From an uncultured Erysipelotrichaceae bacterium (GTDB lineage: Bacteria > Bacillota_I > Bacilli_A > Erysipelotrichales > Erysipelotrichaceae), in contig CADABS010000021.1 of assembly GCA_902786245.1 (NCBI GenBank), positions 1-39,727 on the forward strand: a stretch of DNA of 39,727 nucleotides, written 5' to 3'. This document shows positions 33,042-39,698 of the stretch, in pieces (position 1 is the stretch's first letter; every line of letters starts with the position of its first letter). Position numbers and translations under genes: made by a program. A model generated the notes under the pieces. It was not told where the DNA came from. It did not search any database and saw nothing but the letters and a program-made list of their open reading frames with translations.

Positions 33042-33884
33042 TCAGATCAGTTCAAGATAACGGAATGCATTCATGATGCCGTCATCATTGACATCGGTCG
33101 TAATATAATCTGCCGCTTCCTTCACTTCCGCTCCGCCGTTGCCCATGGCAACATTGAAGCCGCAGCATTCAAACATGGACAGATCAATCTTCGCATCGCC
33201 GAAGGAAATGGCATCTTCCTTTGTCATATGCAGAACATCCAGTACTTTTTCGATCGCTGCCCGCTTGGTAATGCCGGCCGGAGAAAGATCGCCGAAAATC
33301 GCCGCTTCCCCCTTGCCTCCCCAGGTATTCGCAATCATATCCGGAAACTCCGTCTTTGAATCGAGATGGTCCTGATAGTCAGAAAGAACAAAGCTGACTT
33401 TATTCACATCCTCACGGTACAGGTCTTCGCCCTGCGCATAGATGAACATCTCCTGAATTCTTTTTTTCTGGGCTGCTTCATCGGTCTTTGCGCCGGTGTT
33501 TTTGCCATGCATGTAGCGGACATAGGCATTGGGTCCCTGTTCGAGCATTGCGTCATCATAATAGCGGCCGCTGTTGCATTCCAGAACGATGCCGAGATTT
33601 CTTTTCTGACACCAGCTGACAATGTGCATGATCTGTTCCCGGCTGAAGCTTTTATGCATAATGGTCTTTCCTTCATGTTCGACATAGCCGCCGTTTGCCC
33701 CGATCATGCCGTCGAGTTCCGGCAGATCTCTCTGCAGGATCTCAGCTTTGGAGCAGCCCGTGCAGATATATACCCGGTGTCCGTTCTTCCTTGCCAGATC
33801 CACGGCTTCTTTGGCAGATGCAGGTGTTTTTGTTTCGTAGTCGATCAGCGTTCCGTCCACATCCAGAAATATGGCTTTTTTCAT
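33042..33884 (-). CDS. HAD superfamily phosphatase, Cof subfamily (third of three)
   Basis: Predicted Mg-dependent phosphatase. The 280-residue product has motif I FLDVDGT (D8, D10), YICTGCSKAE (motif II Thr region, about 39-48), NGGYVEHEG cap entry and motif IV SFGDAKIDLSMF, where the usual GDxxND ends in Asp after Ile. It also has AMGNGGAEVKEAADYIT, classic for Cof proteins. The ATG at 33884 follows AAGGGAAA. It lies after the terminator of the pyrophosphatase operon, so it probably has its own promoter, not clearly visible. It is more like YidA than the other two HAD proteins here. Confidence 0.9.
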   Translation of the reverse strand: MKKAIFLDVDGTLIDYETKTPASAKEAVDLARKNGHRVYICTGCSKAEILQRDLPELDGMIGANGGYVEHEGKTIMHKSFSREQIMHIVSWCQKRNLGIVLECNSGRYYDDAMLEQGPNAYVRYMHGKNTGAKTDEAAQKKRIQEMFIYAQGEDLYREDVNKVSFVLSDYQDHLDSKTEFPDMIANTWGGKGEAAIFGDLSPAGITKRAAIEKVLDVLHMTKEDAISFGDAKIDLSMFECCGFNVAMGNGGAEVKEAADYITTDVNDDGIMNAFRYLELI

Positions 33885-33901
33885 AATTTCCCTTTCTTTC
33901 C

Positions 33902-33936
33902 AAAAAAATATCTGCCGTTATCATGACAGATATTTT
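33902..33936 (-). terminator. intrinsic terminator of the patatin-dut-map-PPase operon
   Basis: 10-bp AT-rich stem AAAATATCTG/CAGATATTTT with a 12-nt loop, followed by TTT on the minus strand. It lies 5 nt beyond the pyrophosphatase stop. Confidence 0.75.
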
Positions 33937-33940
33937 CTGA

Positions 33941-35578
33941 TTATTGAATATTTTTGATCAGTTCCGAGAGTTTCGGCATCATCTGCTGCTTGCGGGAAAT
34001 GATACCCGGATCGAAACCGGTATGTTCGTCGAAGACCGTCTCGATGATGTCTTTCATTACATAGGCCAGCTGGCCGTAGAATACGAAATACGAACCTTTG
34101 CCCATGACATCGGTAAACAGCATGACCATCAGATCGAGATTCTTGGCTGCCTGTTCTTTTTCCATATTCTCTCTGAACTCCGGCAGCAGCTTCTGTACTT
34201 CTTCCATATGGCTGTAGTTGGTCTGGCCGATGGCAATCCTGTACTTGTTGATCTCGTAGTTCTTCAGGTCGCGGTTGAGAATCTCATGCATCGTGGAATC
34301 CTTGAGGGCAACCGAAGCACCGAGCATCTCTCTGGCATATTCTTCGATATCCTCAATGCCGGCGATTTCCGCCAGGTATTTCACTGTTTCGCGGTCTTCA
34401 TCGGTCGTTGTGGCAGACTTGAAATTCAGTGTATCCGAGATGATCGCAGACATCATGATGCCGGCAATCGTACGGTCCGGTACGAGTCCGTTTTCCTTGT
34501 AGAGACCGGTAACGATCGTGCAGGTGCATCCGCAGCGGTGGTTTCTGTATTCGATCGGCAGATCTGTCTGGATATTGCCGATATGATGGTGGTCAACGAT
34601 GGAAACGATCTGCGCCTTTTCGATATTGTTCATCGACTGGTTGATGGCGCTGTGGTCGACCAGAGCGACCTTGCGGCGGCTGTAGTTGCGGGTATGGTAG
34701 CGGGAAATCGCACCGACGATCGCACCGTTGTCATTGAGCACCGGATAGGAACGGACTCTGGATGTCACCATGGCGGCTGCTACATCTTCCACGTATTCGT
34801 CTTCATGGAAGGACATGACATTTTTCGACATGATGTTTTCAACGCTGTAGCTTTCGGTAATGACCCGGGCGGTATGCATCGTATCGCTGTATGTCGAGAT
34901 CACCGCGCATCCGTATTTGCGGGCAGTCTCCAGAACATCGTCGGATACTGTTGCACCGCAGGTGATGACCAGGCATTTGCTGCCCATGGCAATGAACATT
35001 TTCTGCTTTTCATTGCCGCTGGACATGATGCATATGCCGCCGCTGAGATCATAGCGGCTGGCTTCCCATTCATCCAGTGTCATGACATGCACAACACCCG
35101 TCGTGCTGAAATGCTCCGGTTCATACAGAATCGTCGCACCGACCGTTCTGGCGATATTTGCCAGGGACGCTGTGGACATCAGCTGCACCAGATCGGCATC
35201 GGGATGGATCCTGACACGGGAAAGATCCGATGTCGTACAGACACCGCAGAGCTTTCCGGCAGCGTCCGTGACAAACAGGGAACGGTTCTGTGTCTGCAGC
35301 ATGACATGCCATGCATGATGCACCGTCTCCGTCTGCTGGATCGTCGTCGGCGGATCGATATCGATATCCCTGATCTGGACCCTCGCATCCGTCAGAAGGA
35401 GTGGGTTTTCCAGTTCAAAGCGCTTCAGTATGAATTTAGTTTCTTCATTCAGCGGTCCCTGCCGGCAGGCAACCGCCGGCTTGCCGGTCTTGTTCAGAAG
35501 ATCGGTAAAGGCGATCGCGGAACAGATCGCATCGCTGTCGGGATGTTTATGCCCGGTGACATAAATATTCTTGTTCAT
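33941..35578 (-). CDS. CBS/DRTGG-domain family II (Mn-dependent) inorganic pyrophosphatase
   Basis: Hydrolyses pyrophosphate; CBS domains in relatives bind AMP/ADP/ATP and the DRTGG insert can bind diadenosine polyphosphates. The 545-residue product has DHH motif GHKHPDSDAICSA (9-21), a first CBS domain (about 70-125), a DRTGG-like segment (about 130-235), a second CBS domain (about 245-300), VALVDHSAIN, VDHHHIG and a C-terminal DHHA2 domain ending SRKQQMMPKL. The length matches CBS-DRTGG-CBS pyrophosphatases of clostridia. Typical GHxNPDTD reads GHKHPDSD and typical LVDHNE reads LVDHSA, both mild changes. The ATG at 35578 has GAGG 8 nt upstream. It is the last gene of the five-gene operon. 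Confidence 0.93.
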   Translation of the reverse strand: MNKNIYVTGHKHPDSDAICSAIAFTDLLNKTGKPAVACRQGPLNEETKFILKRFELENPLLLTDARVQIRDIDIDPPTTIQQTETVHHAWHVMLQTQNRSLFVTDAAGKLCGVCTTSDLSRVRIHPDADLVQLMSTASLANIARTVGATILYEPEHFSTTGVVHVMTLDEWEASRYDLSGGICIMSSGNEKQKMFIAMGSKCLVITCGATVSDDVLETARKYGCAVISTYSDTMHTARVITESYSVENIMSKNVMSFHEDEYVEDVAAAMVTSRVRSYPVLNDNGAIVGAISRYHTRNYSRRKVALVDHSAINQSMNNIEKAQIVSIVDHHHIGNIQTDLPIEYRNHRCGCTCTIVTGLYKENGLVPDRTIAGIMMSAIISDTLNFKSATTTDEDRETVKYLAEIAGIEDIEEYAREMLGASVALKDSTMHEILNRDLKNYEINKYRIAIGQTNYSHMEEVQKLLPEFRENMEKEQAAKNLDLMVMLFTDVMGKGSYFVFYGQLAYVMKDIIETVFDEHTGFDPGIISRKQQMMPKLSELIKNIQ

Positions 35579-35588
35579 CTTAAAACCT

Positions 35589-36059
35589 CTATTGAATGTA
35601 TGAGAAAATCGTATGCTTATCTGCGTATTCCGATTTTACTGCTGCTCTGCCCGCGGCAAGTGCACCGATACAGGAAAAACCCTCAGGTACACCGCAGGCT
35701 GCTGTAAGTTTATTATACCTGCTATTATTGAAAACATCGCGGGCAAAAGTGACATATTGCGCGGAAAGGCCCTGTTCTTCCAGGGTGCGCATCATGTTTC
35801 CCATGGCCAGCAGCGTCAGCTGGGAGGAAGCCGCATCATCCAGCCGGAAAAACCCGCAGATAAGCAATGGTGCACCTCCGGATGCCCCGGGCTGATCCGC
35901 CAGCATTTCCATCTGTCCGATAATGTCCCTTCTGCGGATAAAGGCGAAAAAAGAAGGCAGATCTTCCCGTAATCCGTTCATGTTCACTGCCTCTTCCAGT
36001 TCTGCCAGCACCCTGCTGTCCACCGGTGTACTTTCAAATTGTTCTATTGTATATGCCAT
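35589..36059 (-). CDS. small nitroreductase-like protein
   Basis: Product of 156 residues. The pattern TIEQFESTPVDSRVLAELEEAV, an APLLICGFF segment, LLAMGNMMRTLEEQGL and the ending YNKLTAACGVPEGFSCIGALAAG follow, in order, the conserved skeleton of flavin nitroreductases (start helix, aP..i strand, nl...a..lGlg helix, lglPeg...ga.a.G end). It is shorter than usual and lacks a clear FMN-binding RxSxR element at the N-terminus, so flavin binding is uncertain. The ATG at 36059 lies 2 nt after the map stop with no Shine-Dalgarno sequence, so re-initiation is likely. The family assignment is by pattern only. Confidence 0.6.
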   Translation of the reverse strand: MAYTIEQFESTPVDSRVLAELEEAVNMNGLREDLPSFFAFIRRRDIIGQMEMLADQPGASGGAPLLICGFFRLDDAASSQLTLLAMGNMMRTLEEQGLSAQYVTFARDVFNNSRYNKLTAACGVPEGFSCIGALAAGRAAVKSEYADKHTIFSYIQ

Positions 36060-36061
36060 GA

Positions 36062-36916
36062 TCAGTACGTCAGGATTTCATTGCCTGTTTCCGTAATCAG
36101 GATGGTATGTTCCCATTGCGCGGAATCCCTGCGGTCTTTTGTGTAAATCGTCCATTCGTTATACGGGTCGATTTCCACGGCAGCCTTGCCGGCGTTGATC
36201 ATCGGTTCGATCGTGATGACCATGCCCGGCACCAGGATCATGCCTGTGCCCTTTTTGGCGATATGGGAAACAAACGGATCTTCATGGAACTCAAGGCCGA
36301 CTCCGTGTCCGCCCAGTTCCCGTACGACGCTGTATCCGAGGGAATGGGCGTATTTTGCGATTGCCGCGCCGATATCGCCGATCGGTGTCCACGGCTGGGC
36401 TGCCGCAATGCCAATCTCCAGGCATTTCTTTGTCTCTTCCACCAGTTTTTTTCTCGCCGGGGAGACATCGCCGATACAGAACATCCGGCTGGCATCGGCG
36501 TAATAGCCGTCCTTGATCGTCGTGCAGTCGACGTTGATGATATCGCCGTCATGGAGTCTGCGCAGCCGGGAAGGAATGCCGTGGCATACTTCCTCGTTGA
36601 TCGATGTGCATACGCTCTTCGGATAGCCTTCAAAATGCAGAGGAGCGCAGATTGCGTCATGCGCTGCCGTATATTCCGCAACGATATTGTCAATGTCCTG
36701 CGTCGTCATGCCGGCATGGATCTTCGAAGCGACTTCATCCAGAACGCCGGTATTGATTTCACCCGCTTTCCGGATGCCTTCGATCATTGTCGGCCGCTTG
36801 ATATACCTGTCTTCGATGACGAGCTTTTTATGTCTGCGCATCTCTTCCATGCGCTCATGAATATGCGCCGGAATCGGTTCTTTTTCGTCTATTTCCGCCC
36901 AAAGTCTTTCGTCCAT
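36062..36916 (-). CDS. map: type I methionine aminopeptidase
   Basis: Removes the initiator methionine from new proteins. The 284-residue product has the five metal ligands D130 and D141 (INVDCTTIKDGYYADAS), H204 (GGHGVG), E237 (TIEPM) and E269 (QWEHT), plus substrate His112. An N-terminal extension of about 40 residues (DERLWAEIDEKEPIPAHIHERMEEMRRHKK) precedes the catalytic fold; it lacks the zinc-finger cysteines of SEC-C-type Map proteins. The ATG at 36916 lies 1 nt after the dut stop (TGATATG) with only a weak CGGAA before it, so coupling to dut is expected. It is the third gene of the operon. Confidence 0.96.
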   Translation of the reverse strand: MDERLWAEIDEKEPIPAHIHERMEEMRRHKKLVIEDRYIKRPTMIEGIRKAGEINTGVLDEVASKIHAGMTTQDIDNIVAEYTAAHDAICAPLHFEGYPKSVCTSINEEVCHGIPSRLRRLHDGDIINVDCTTIKDGYYADASRMFCIGDVSPARKKLVEETKKCLEIGIAAAQPWTPIGDIGAAIAKYAHSLGYSVVRELGGHGVGLEFHEDPFVSHIAKKGTGMILVPGMVITIEPMINAGKAAVEIDPYNEWTIYTKDRRDSAQWEHTILITETGNEILTY

Positions 36917-36917
36917 A

Positions 36918-37454
36918 TCATTCCGTTCTTTCTAATTTACTGTTTTCCGTTGTGCTGCCGAAGCCGCCGGTGCGCTGTTCCTGTGCGTCATCGTCGACGG
37001 TAATGCCGAACGGCAGGAACAGTCCCTGCACCATTGCGTCATGCGCCTGCAGATGCAGTGTTCTGTTCTCTCTTGAATCATTGATCAGCTTGCACATCAT
37101 ATGTCCTTCGTTGCGGGCATTGTAATAATCGCTGTCAATGATGCCGGCGGTATTGTCCAGCTGCAGCCTGTACTTAAAGCCCAGCGAACTTCTCGGCACG
37201 ATCACCAGTACATAGCTGCTATCCATTTTAGCACGGATACCGGTAGGAATGAGAATTTCTTCCCCGGCTGCCAGATCAAATGAAACCGGCGCATAGAAAT
37301 CATATCCTGCCGATCCGGCGGTTGCCCGCTTCGGCAGTTTTATATTCTCATGGATCTCCCGGATCCGTTCTTCCGGTGTATCCGGGAACAGACGCAGCCA
37401 GTCTTCCGTAAACTGCTGCAGGCTGACTTTTTCAAACTTTGCTATTCTTTCCAT
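36918..37454 (-). CDS. dut: dUTP diphosphatase (dUTPase)
   Basis: Hydrolyses dUTP to dUMP and pyrophosphate, keeping uracil out of DNA and feeding dTMP synthesis. The 178-residue product has all five trimeric dUTPase motifs: AGSAGYDFYAP (1), PRSSLGFKYRL (2), NTAGIIDSDYYNARNEGH (3, catalytic Asp), MVQGLFLPF (4) and RTGGFGST (5, near the C-terminus). An N-terminal extension of about 40 residues (FTEDWLRLFPDTPEERIREIH) precedes motif 1. The start codon overlaps the patatin stop as TAATG behind GGAGGAATA. Its product pyrophosphate could be removed by the pyrophosphatase encoded in the same operon. Confidence 0.96.
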   Translation of the reverse strand: MERIAKFEKVSLQQFTEDWLRLFPDTPEERIREIHENIKLPKRATAGSAGYDFYAPVSFDLAAGEEILIPTGIRAKMDSSYVLVIVPRSSLGFKYRLQLDNTAGIIDSDYYNARNEGHMMCKLINDSRENRTLHLQAHDAMVQGLFLPFGITVDDDAQEQRTGGFGSTTENSKLERTE

Positions 37455-38725
37455 TATTCCTCCGCCAGTTCCTTCATCATATATGTTAATAGATCTGCCA
37501 GTGCCTGTTCAAACGGATAGACCGTAAGGATGACATTCTCGGTAAAAAAGCTGTGTTCGGGATAGAGATTATGATGCAGAAGCCGGGCGATGACGCTTTT
37601 GCGGTCTGCCACATTGAATCCCATCTGCCGGAACGGCGAGAAGTCTTCCTCCGCCGCTTCCTTAAAGGATGCCAGCAGAAGATTCCGGGCTTCTTTATAG
37701 GTCATGATTTTCGTTTCATCTGCTCTGCACATATCCAGAAGAACATCCATCATGCCGAACAGATACTGGAATGAAGTCAGATGCGTGACAAACAGCTGTT
37801 CTTTCAGCGTATCCGTAATATACTGCGGCGAACGCAGTGCATCGCTGATCGAATTGGCCAGCTTGATCCTGGTCTCCAGCAGCATCACCGACCGGTACCA
37901 TTCATTGTAATATGCCGGCTTTTCAAACGGATAGAATGTATACCGCTCCCCTTTGTACCGGCCATAAGCCTTCATGCAGTCGTTGTATCCCATCGTTCTC
38001 GCCGTACGCATCCGGTCTTTGTCAAAATCCAGGAACGAGAACAGTTCGGTATGCGGATGGATATATACGATTCCGTCTCTGTCCAGATAGTTGGGATGCT
38101 TGGGATTCTGGCTGAGATCGATGGCGATGATTTCTTCTGCCCCCATTCGCATCGCGAAGTCGACGGGAAAGTTATCAAAGTATCCGCCGTCCACGTATTC
38201 GGTTCCGTCAATGACAGCCATGGGAAATGCCGGATATGCCGCTGCTGTAGCGACCAGCCACTGTTCCCCGTTTTCTTTCATCATGTCTTTTGTGACATAG
38301 ACCGGTTCATGCCCTTTGGCAGTCGCTGTGATGCATCCGAAGTCGATATCCGACGCAAAGAATCTGTCGGGATGGTAGTATTCATGGACCAGTTCCCGGA
38401 ACGGTGCAATATCGACGCCGTGATCTTTGAGCCACGTCCTGAATGCCGGGATAATGGTTTCCCTCTCCCGGATCAATGTCGAAAGATTCATATCATCGGG
38501 ATTCGGTACGAATCCGCTGATGATCTGGTCGGCTGTCAGGTGTTCATACATATCGATCATCGCCTGGAAATCATGCTGGACAAGCATGACGGCATTGAGT
38601 GCACCTACGCTGGTGCCGGTGATGATATTCCAGTCGTCTTCTCCAAGTTCACGCAGTGCTTCCACAGCTCCGGCCTGATAAATGCCGCGCGTACCTCCGC
38701 CGGCCATAACAAGTGCCTTTTTCAA
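37454..38725 (-). CDS. patatin-like phospholipase, RssA-type, operon leader
   Basis: Predicted serine lipid acyl hydrolase. Numbered from the TTG at 38725 (423 residues), it has MAGGGTRGIYQAG (oxyanion loop), the nucleophile Ser39 in GTSVG and the dyad Asp in YVDGGYFDNFP. A C-terminal helical region (about 280-423) of unknown role follows. Start choice: the TTG has a strong GGGGGTG 8 nt upstream and gives a typical N-terminus (KKALVMAGGGTRG). A longer in-frame reading to 38785 would pass through both promoter hexamers. It is the first gene of the five-gene operon with dut, map, the nitroreductase-like gene and the pyrophosphatase gene. Why a phospholipase leads this operon is not apparent. 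Confidence 0.9.
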   Translation of the reverse strand: MKKALVMAGGGTRGIYQAGAVEALRELGEDDWNIITGTSVGALNAVMLVQHDFQAMIDMYEHLTADQIISGFVPNPDDMNLSTLIRERETIIPAFRTWLKDHGVDIAPFRELVHEYYHPDRFFASDIDFGCITATAKGHEPVYVTKDMMKENGEQWLVATAAAYPAFPMAVIDGTEYVDGGYFDNFPVDFAMRMGAEEIIAIDLSQNPKHPNYLDRDGIVYIHPHTELFSFLDFDKDRMRTARTMGYNDCMKAYGRYKGERYTFYPFEKPAYYNEWYRSVMLLETRIKLANSISDALRSPQYITDTLKEQLFVTHLTSFQYLFGMMDVLLDMCRADETKIMTYKEARNLLLASFKEAAEEDFSPFRQMGFNVADRKSVIARLLHHNLYPEHSFFTENVILTVYPFEQALADLLTYMMKELAEE

Positions 38726-38756
38726 GAGAAACACCCCCTTTTGAAAATCATGTACT

Positions 38757-38785
38757 ATTATGCGAGTTTTTTCTGCTTTTGTCAC
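38757..38785 (-). promoter_or_regulatory. promoter of the patatin-dut-map-PPase operon
   Basis: Minus-strand -35 GTGACA (38785-38780), 17-nt spacer, -10 CATAAT (38762-38757), each 5 of 6 to consensus. The -35 lies inside the left copy of a 26-bp direct repeat (38766-38791). Confidence 0.7.
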
Positions 38786-38791
38786 ATAAAC
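38766..38791 (+). repeat. left copy of direct repeat flanking the DUF2089 cassette
   Basis: 26-base sequence reading G, six T, CTGC, four T, GTCACATAAAC. It is nearly identical to 39581-39607, differing by one added T and two substitutions. It carries the -35 element of the minus-strand patatin operon. Confidence 0.75.
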
Positions 38792-38827
38792 CTTATAATA
38801 ATTAAAACCCTACATGTTTTTTCAGAC

Positions 38828-38847
38828 TTTAATTAAATTAAATTTAA
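38828..38847. promoter_or_regulatory. two tandem 10-bp palindromes at the DUF2089 promoter
   Basis: TTTAATTAAA (38828-38837) is directly followed by TTAAATTTAA (38838-38847). Both are perfect palindromes ending 1 base before the -35. They may be binding sites for a dimeric regulator, possibly the DUF2089 protein itself, or simply AT-rich UP-element sequence. Confidence 0.4.
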
Positions 38848-38848
38848 C

Positions 38849-38877
38849 TTGAATAAAATTAAAATTATTGGTATATT
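38849..38877 (+). promoter_or_regulatory. promoter of the DUF2089-membrane protein pair
   Basis: -35 TTGAAT (38849-38854), 17-nt spacer, -10 TATATT (38872-38877), in a very AT-rich region. AGAAGGAGA follows before the ATG at 38894. Confidence 0.65.
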
Positions 38878-38893
38878 TTAGAAGGAGATAGTA

Positions 38894-39199
38894 ATGCATT
38901 ACTTGAATCATTCCAAATGGTGGGAACTACTGGATGAAAATGACTTGTCTTTTATCCGGAGATTTGTCTTAAAATCCGGCTCTTTGAAGGAAATGGCAAA
39001 AGAATATGGAGTTTCCTATCCTACCATGCGCAACCGGCTGGATATTCTGATCAGAAAACTAGAAGCAATCGAAGAAAGCGAGGATGATGAATACATTCTG
39101 TTAATCAAAACTCTGGCAATTGAAAACAAAATGGATTTCGAAACGGCAAGGATACTCATTCAGGAATACAGGAAAGGCAAAGAAAATGAAACTATATGA
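38894..39199 (+). CDS. DUF2089 family helix-turn-helix protein
   Basis: Predicted small DNA-binding regulator. The 101-residue product has LDENDLSFIRRFVLKSGSLKEMAKEYGVSYPTMRNRLDILIRKL (about 14-57), where KEMAKEYGVSYPTMRNRLD is the helix-turn-helix. The zinc-ribbon N-terminus of longer DUF2089 proteins is absent. A helical C-terminal tail follows (ILLIKTLAIENKMDFETARILIQEY). Such proteins are commonly encoded beside small membrane proteins, as here. The ATG at 38894 has AAGGAG upstream. Codon use is more A/T-ending than in the rest of the window, hinting at transfer. The stop overlaps the next gene by 14 nt. Confidence 0.87.
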   Translation: MHYLNHSKWWELLDENDLSFIRRFVLKSGSLKEMAKEYGVSYPTMRNRLDILIRKLEAIEESEDDEYILLIKTLAIENKMDFETARILIQEYRKGKENETI

Positions 39200-39539
39200 G
39201 TGGTTAGCGCTGAGTCTGGGCGGGGTATTGTTTCAGCAGTTGCCTGCTCTGCTTATAGTTGTGATTTTTCAGGTTCTGATCTGCAGAAAATCAAATAACA
39301 CAGTTTTAACGCTGCTGCTTCCTTGCGCCGGAATCATTTATCTTGTATATGCACTTATCAGATACTATCAGTCTGTATACATGCTGATAGATGTCAACCA
39401 CTGGTATTTATGGTATGGGCTGCTGCTGATCATTCCTTATTCCAGTTATACGGTACTGACATTGATTACCGCATATCTGTTCCGGAAACGGAAAACACGG
39501 CAGGTTGAATTACAGGCGATGAAGATTCACGATCTGTAG
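39186..39539 (+). CDS. small membrane protein paired with DUF2089, unknown function
   Basis: Product of 117 residues starting at the ATG at 39186 (MKLYEWLAL). It overlaps the end of the DUF2089 gene by 14 nt and has GGAAAGG about 12 nt upstream. It has three hydrophobic helices (about 12-33, 40-62, 73-97), then a basic tail (FRKRKTRQVELQ). No motif is recognised. The in-frame ATG at 39120 is rejected because it lies deep inside the upstream gene and adds a non-hydrophobic basic stretch. As translation is coupled, the protein probably senses or is controlled together with the DUF2089 regulator; this is inference. A strong terminator follows. Confidence 0.75.
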   Translation: MKLYEWLALSLGGVLFQQLPALLIVVIFQVLICRKSNNTVLTLLLPCAGIIYLVYALIRYYQSVYMLIDVNHWYLWYGLLLIIPYSSYTVLTLITAYLFRKRKTRQVELQAMKIHDL

Positions 39540-39554
39540 TGGCAGAAGTATCAG

Positions 39555-39588
39555 ACACGGGTGTATTGGGCATACCCCGTGTTTTTTT
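39555..39588 (+). terminator. intrinsic terminator of the DUF2089 cassette
   Basis: Stem ACACGGG/CCCGTGT with further GTAT/ATAC pairs (one T bulge) and a 5-nt loop, then a run of seven T. The T-run is also the start of the right direct repeat. Confidence 0.85.
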
Positions 39589-39607
39589 CTGTTTTTGTCA
39601 CATACAC
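39581..39607 (+). repeat. right copy of direct repeat flanking the DUF2089 cassette
   Basis: 27 bases: G, seven T, CTG, five T, GTCACATACAC. It matches 38766-38791 with one insertion and two substitutions. The distance between copies is about 815 bp. Confidence 0.75.
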
Positions 39608-39637
39608 ATTTCAATCCTGCCATTCCTGTGCAGATGG

Positions 39638-39698
39638 CGGAGTTTCGGATCCAGTTAGTCGGAATTTCCGGATCCACATGGTCGGAGAATCGGATCCA
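39638..39698. mobile_element. three GGATCC-centred repeats at the window edge, possible insertion-sequence end
   Basis: Three imperfect units, CGGAGTTTCGGATCCA, CGGAATTTCCGGATCCA and CGGAGAATCGGATCCA, begin at 39638, 39660 and 39683 (period 22-23 bp). Multiple short terminal repeats of this kind are found at the ends of some insertion sequences, such as IS21-like elements. No transposase is inside the window, so this is tentative. Confidence 0.4.

Noticed and set aside
33944-35707. 587-codon plus-strand ORF antisense to the pyrophosphatase gene
   Set aside because: A mirror-frame shadow of a gene with clear DHH, CBS and DHHA2 motifs, with no ribosome binding site of its own.
38726-38785. Longer patatin reading starting at 38785
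   Set aside because: It would include both promoter hexamers. The TTG at 38725 has a strong Shine-Dalgarno sequence and starts the conserved region.
39638-39698. CRISPR array
   Set aside because: Only three units of about 16 bases with a 22-23-bp period and no unique spacers of 30 bp or more; no cas genes.
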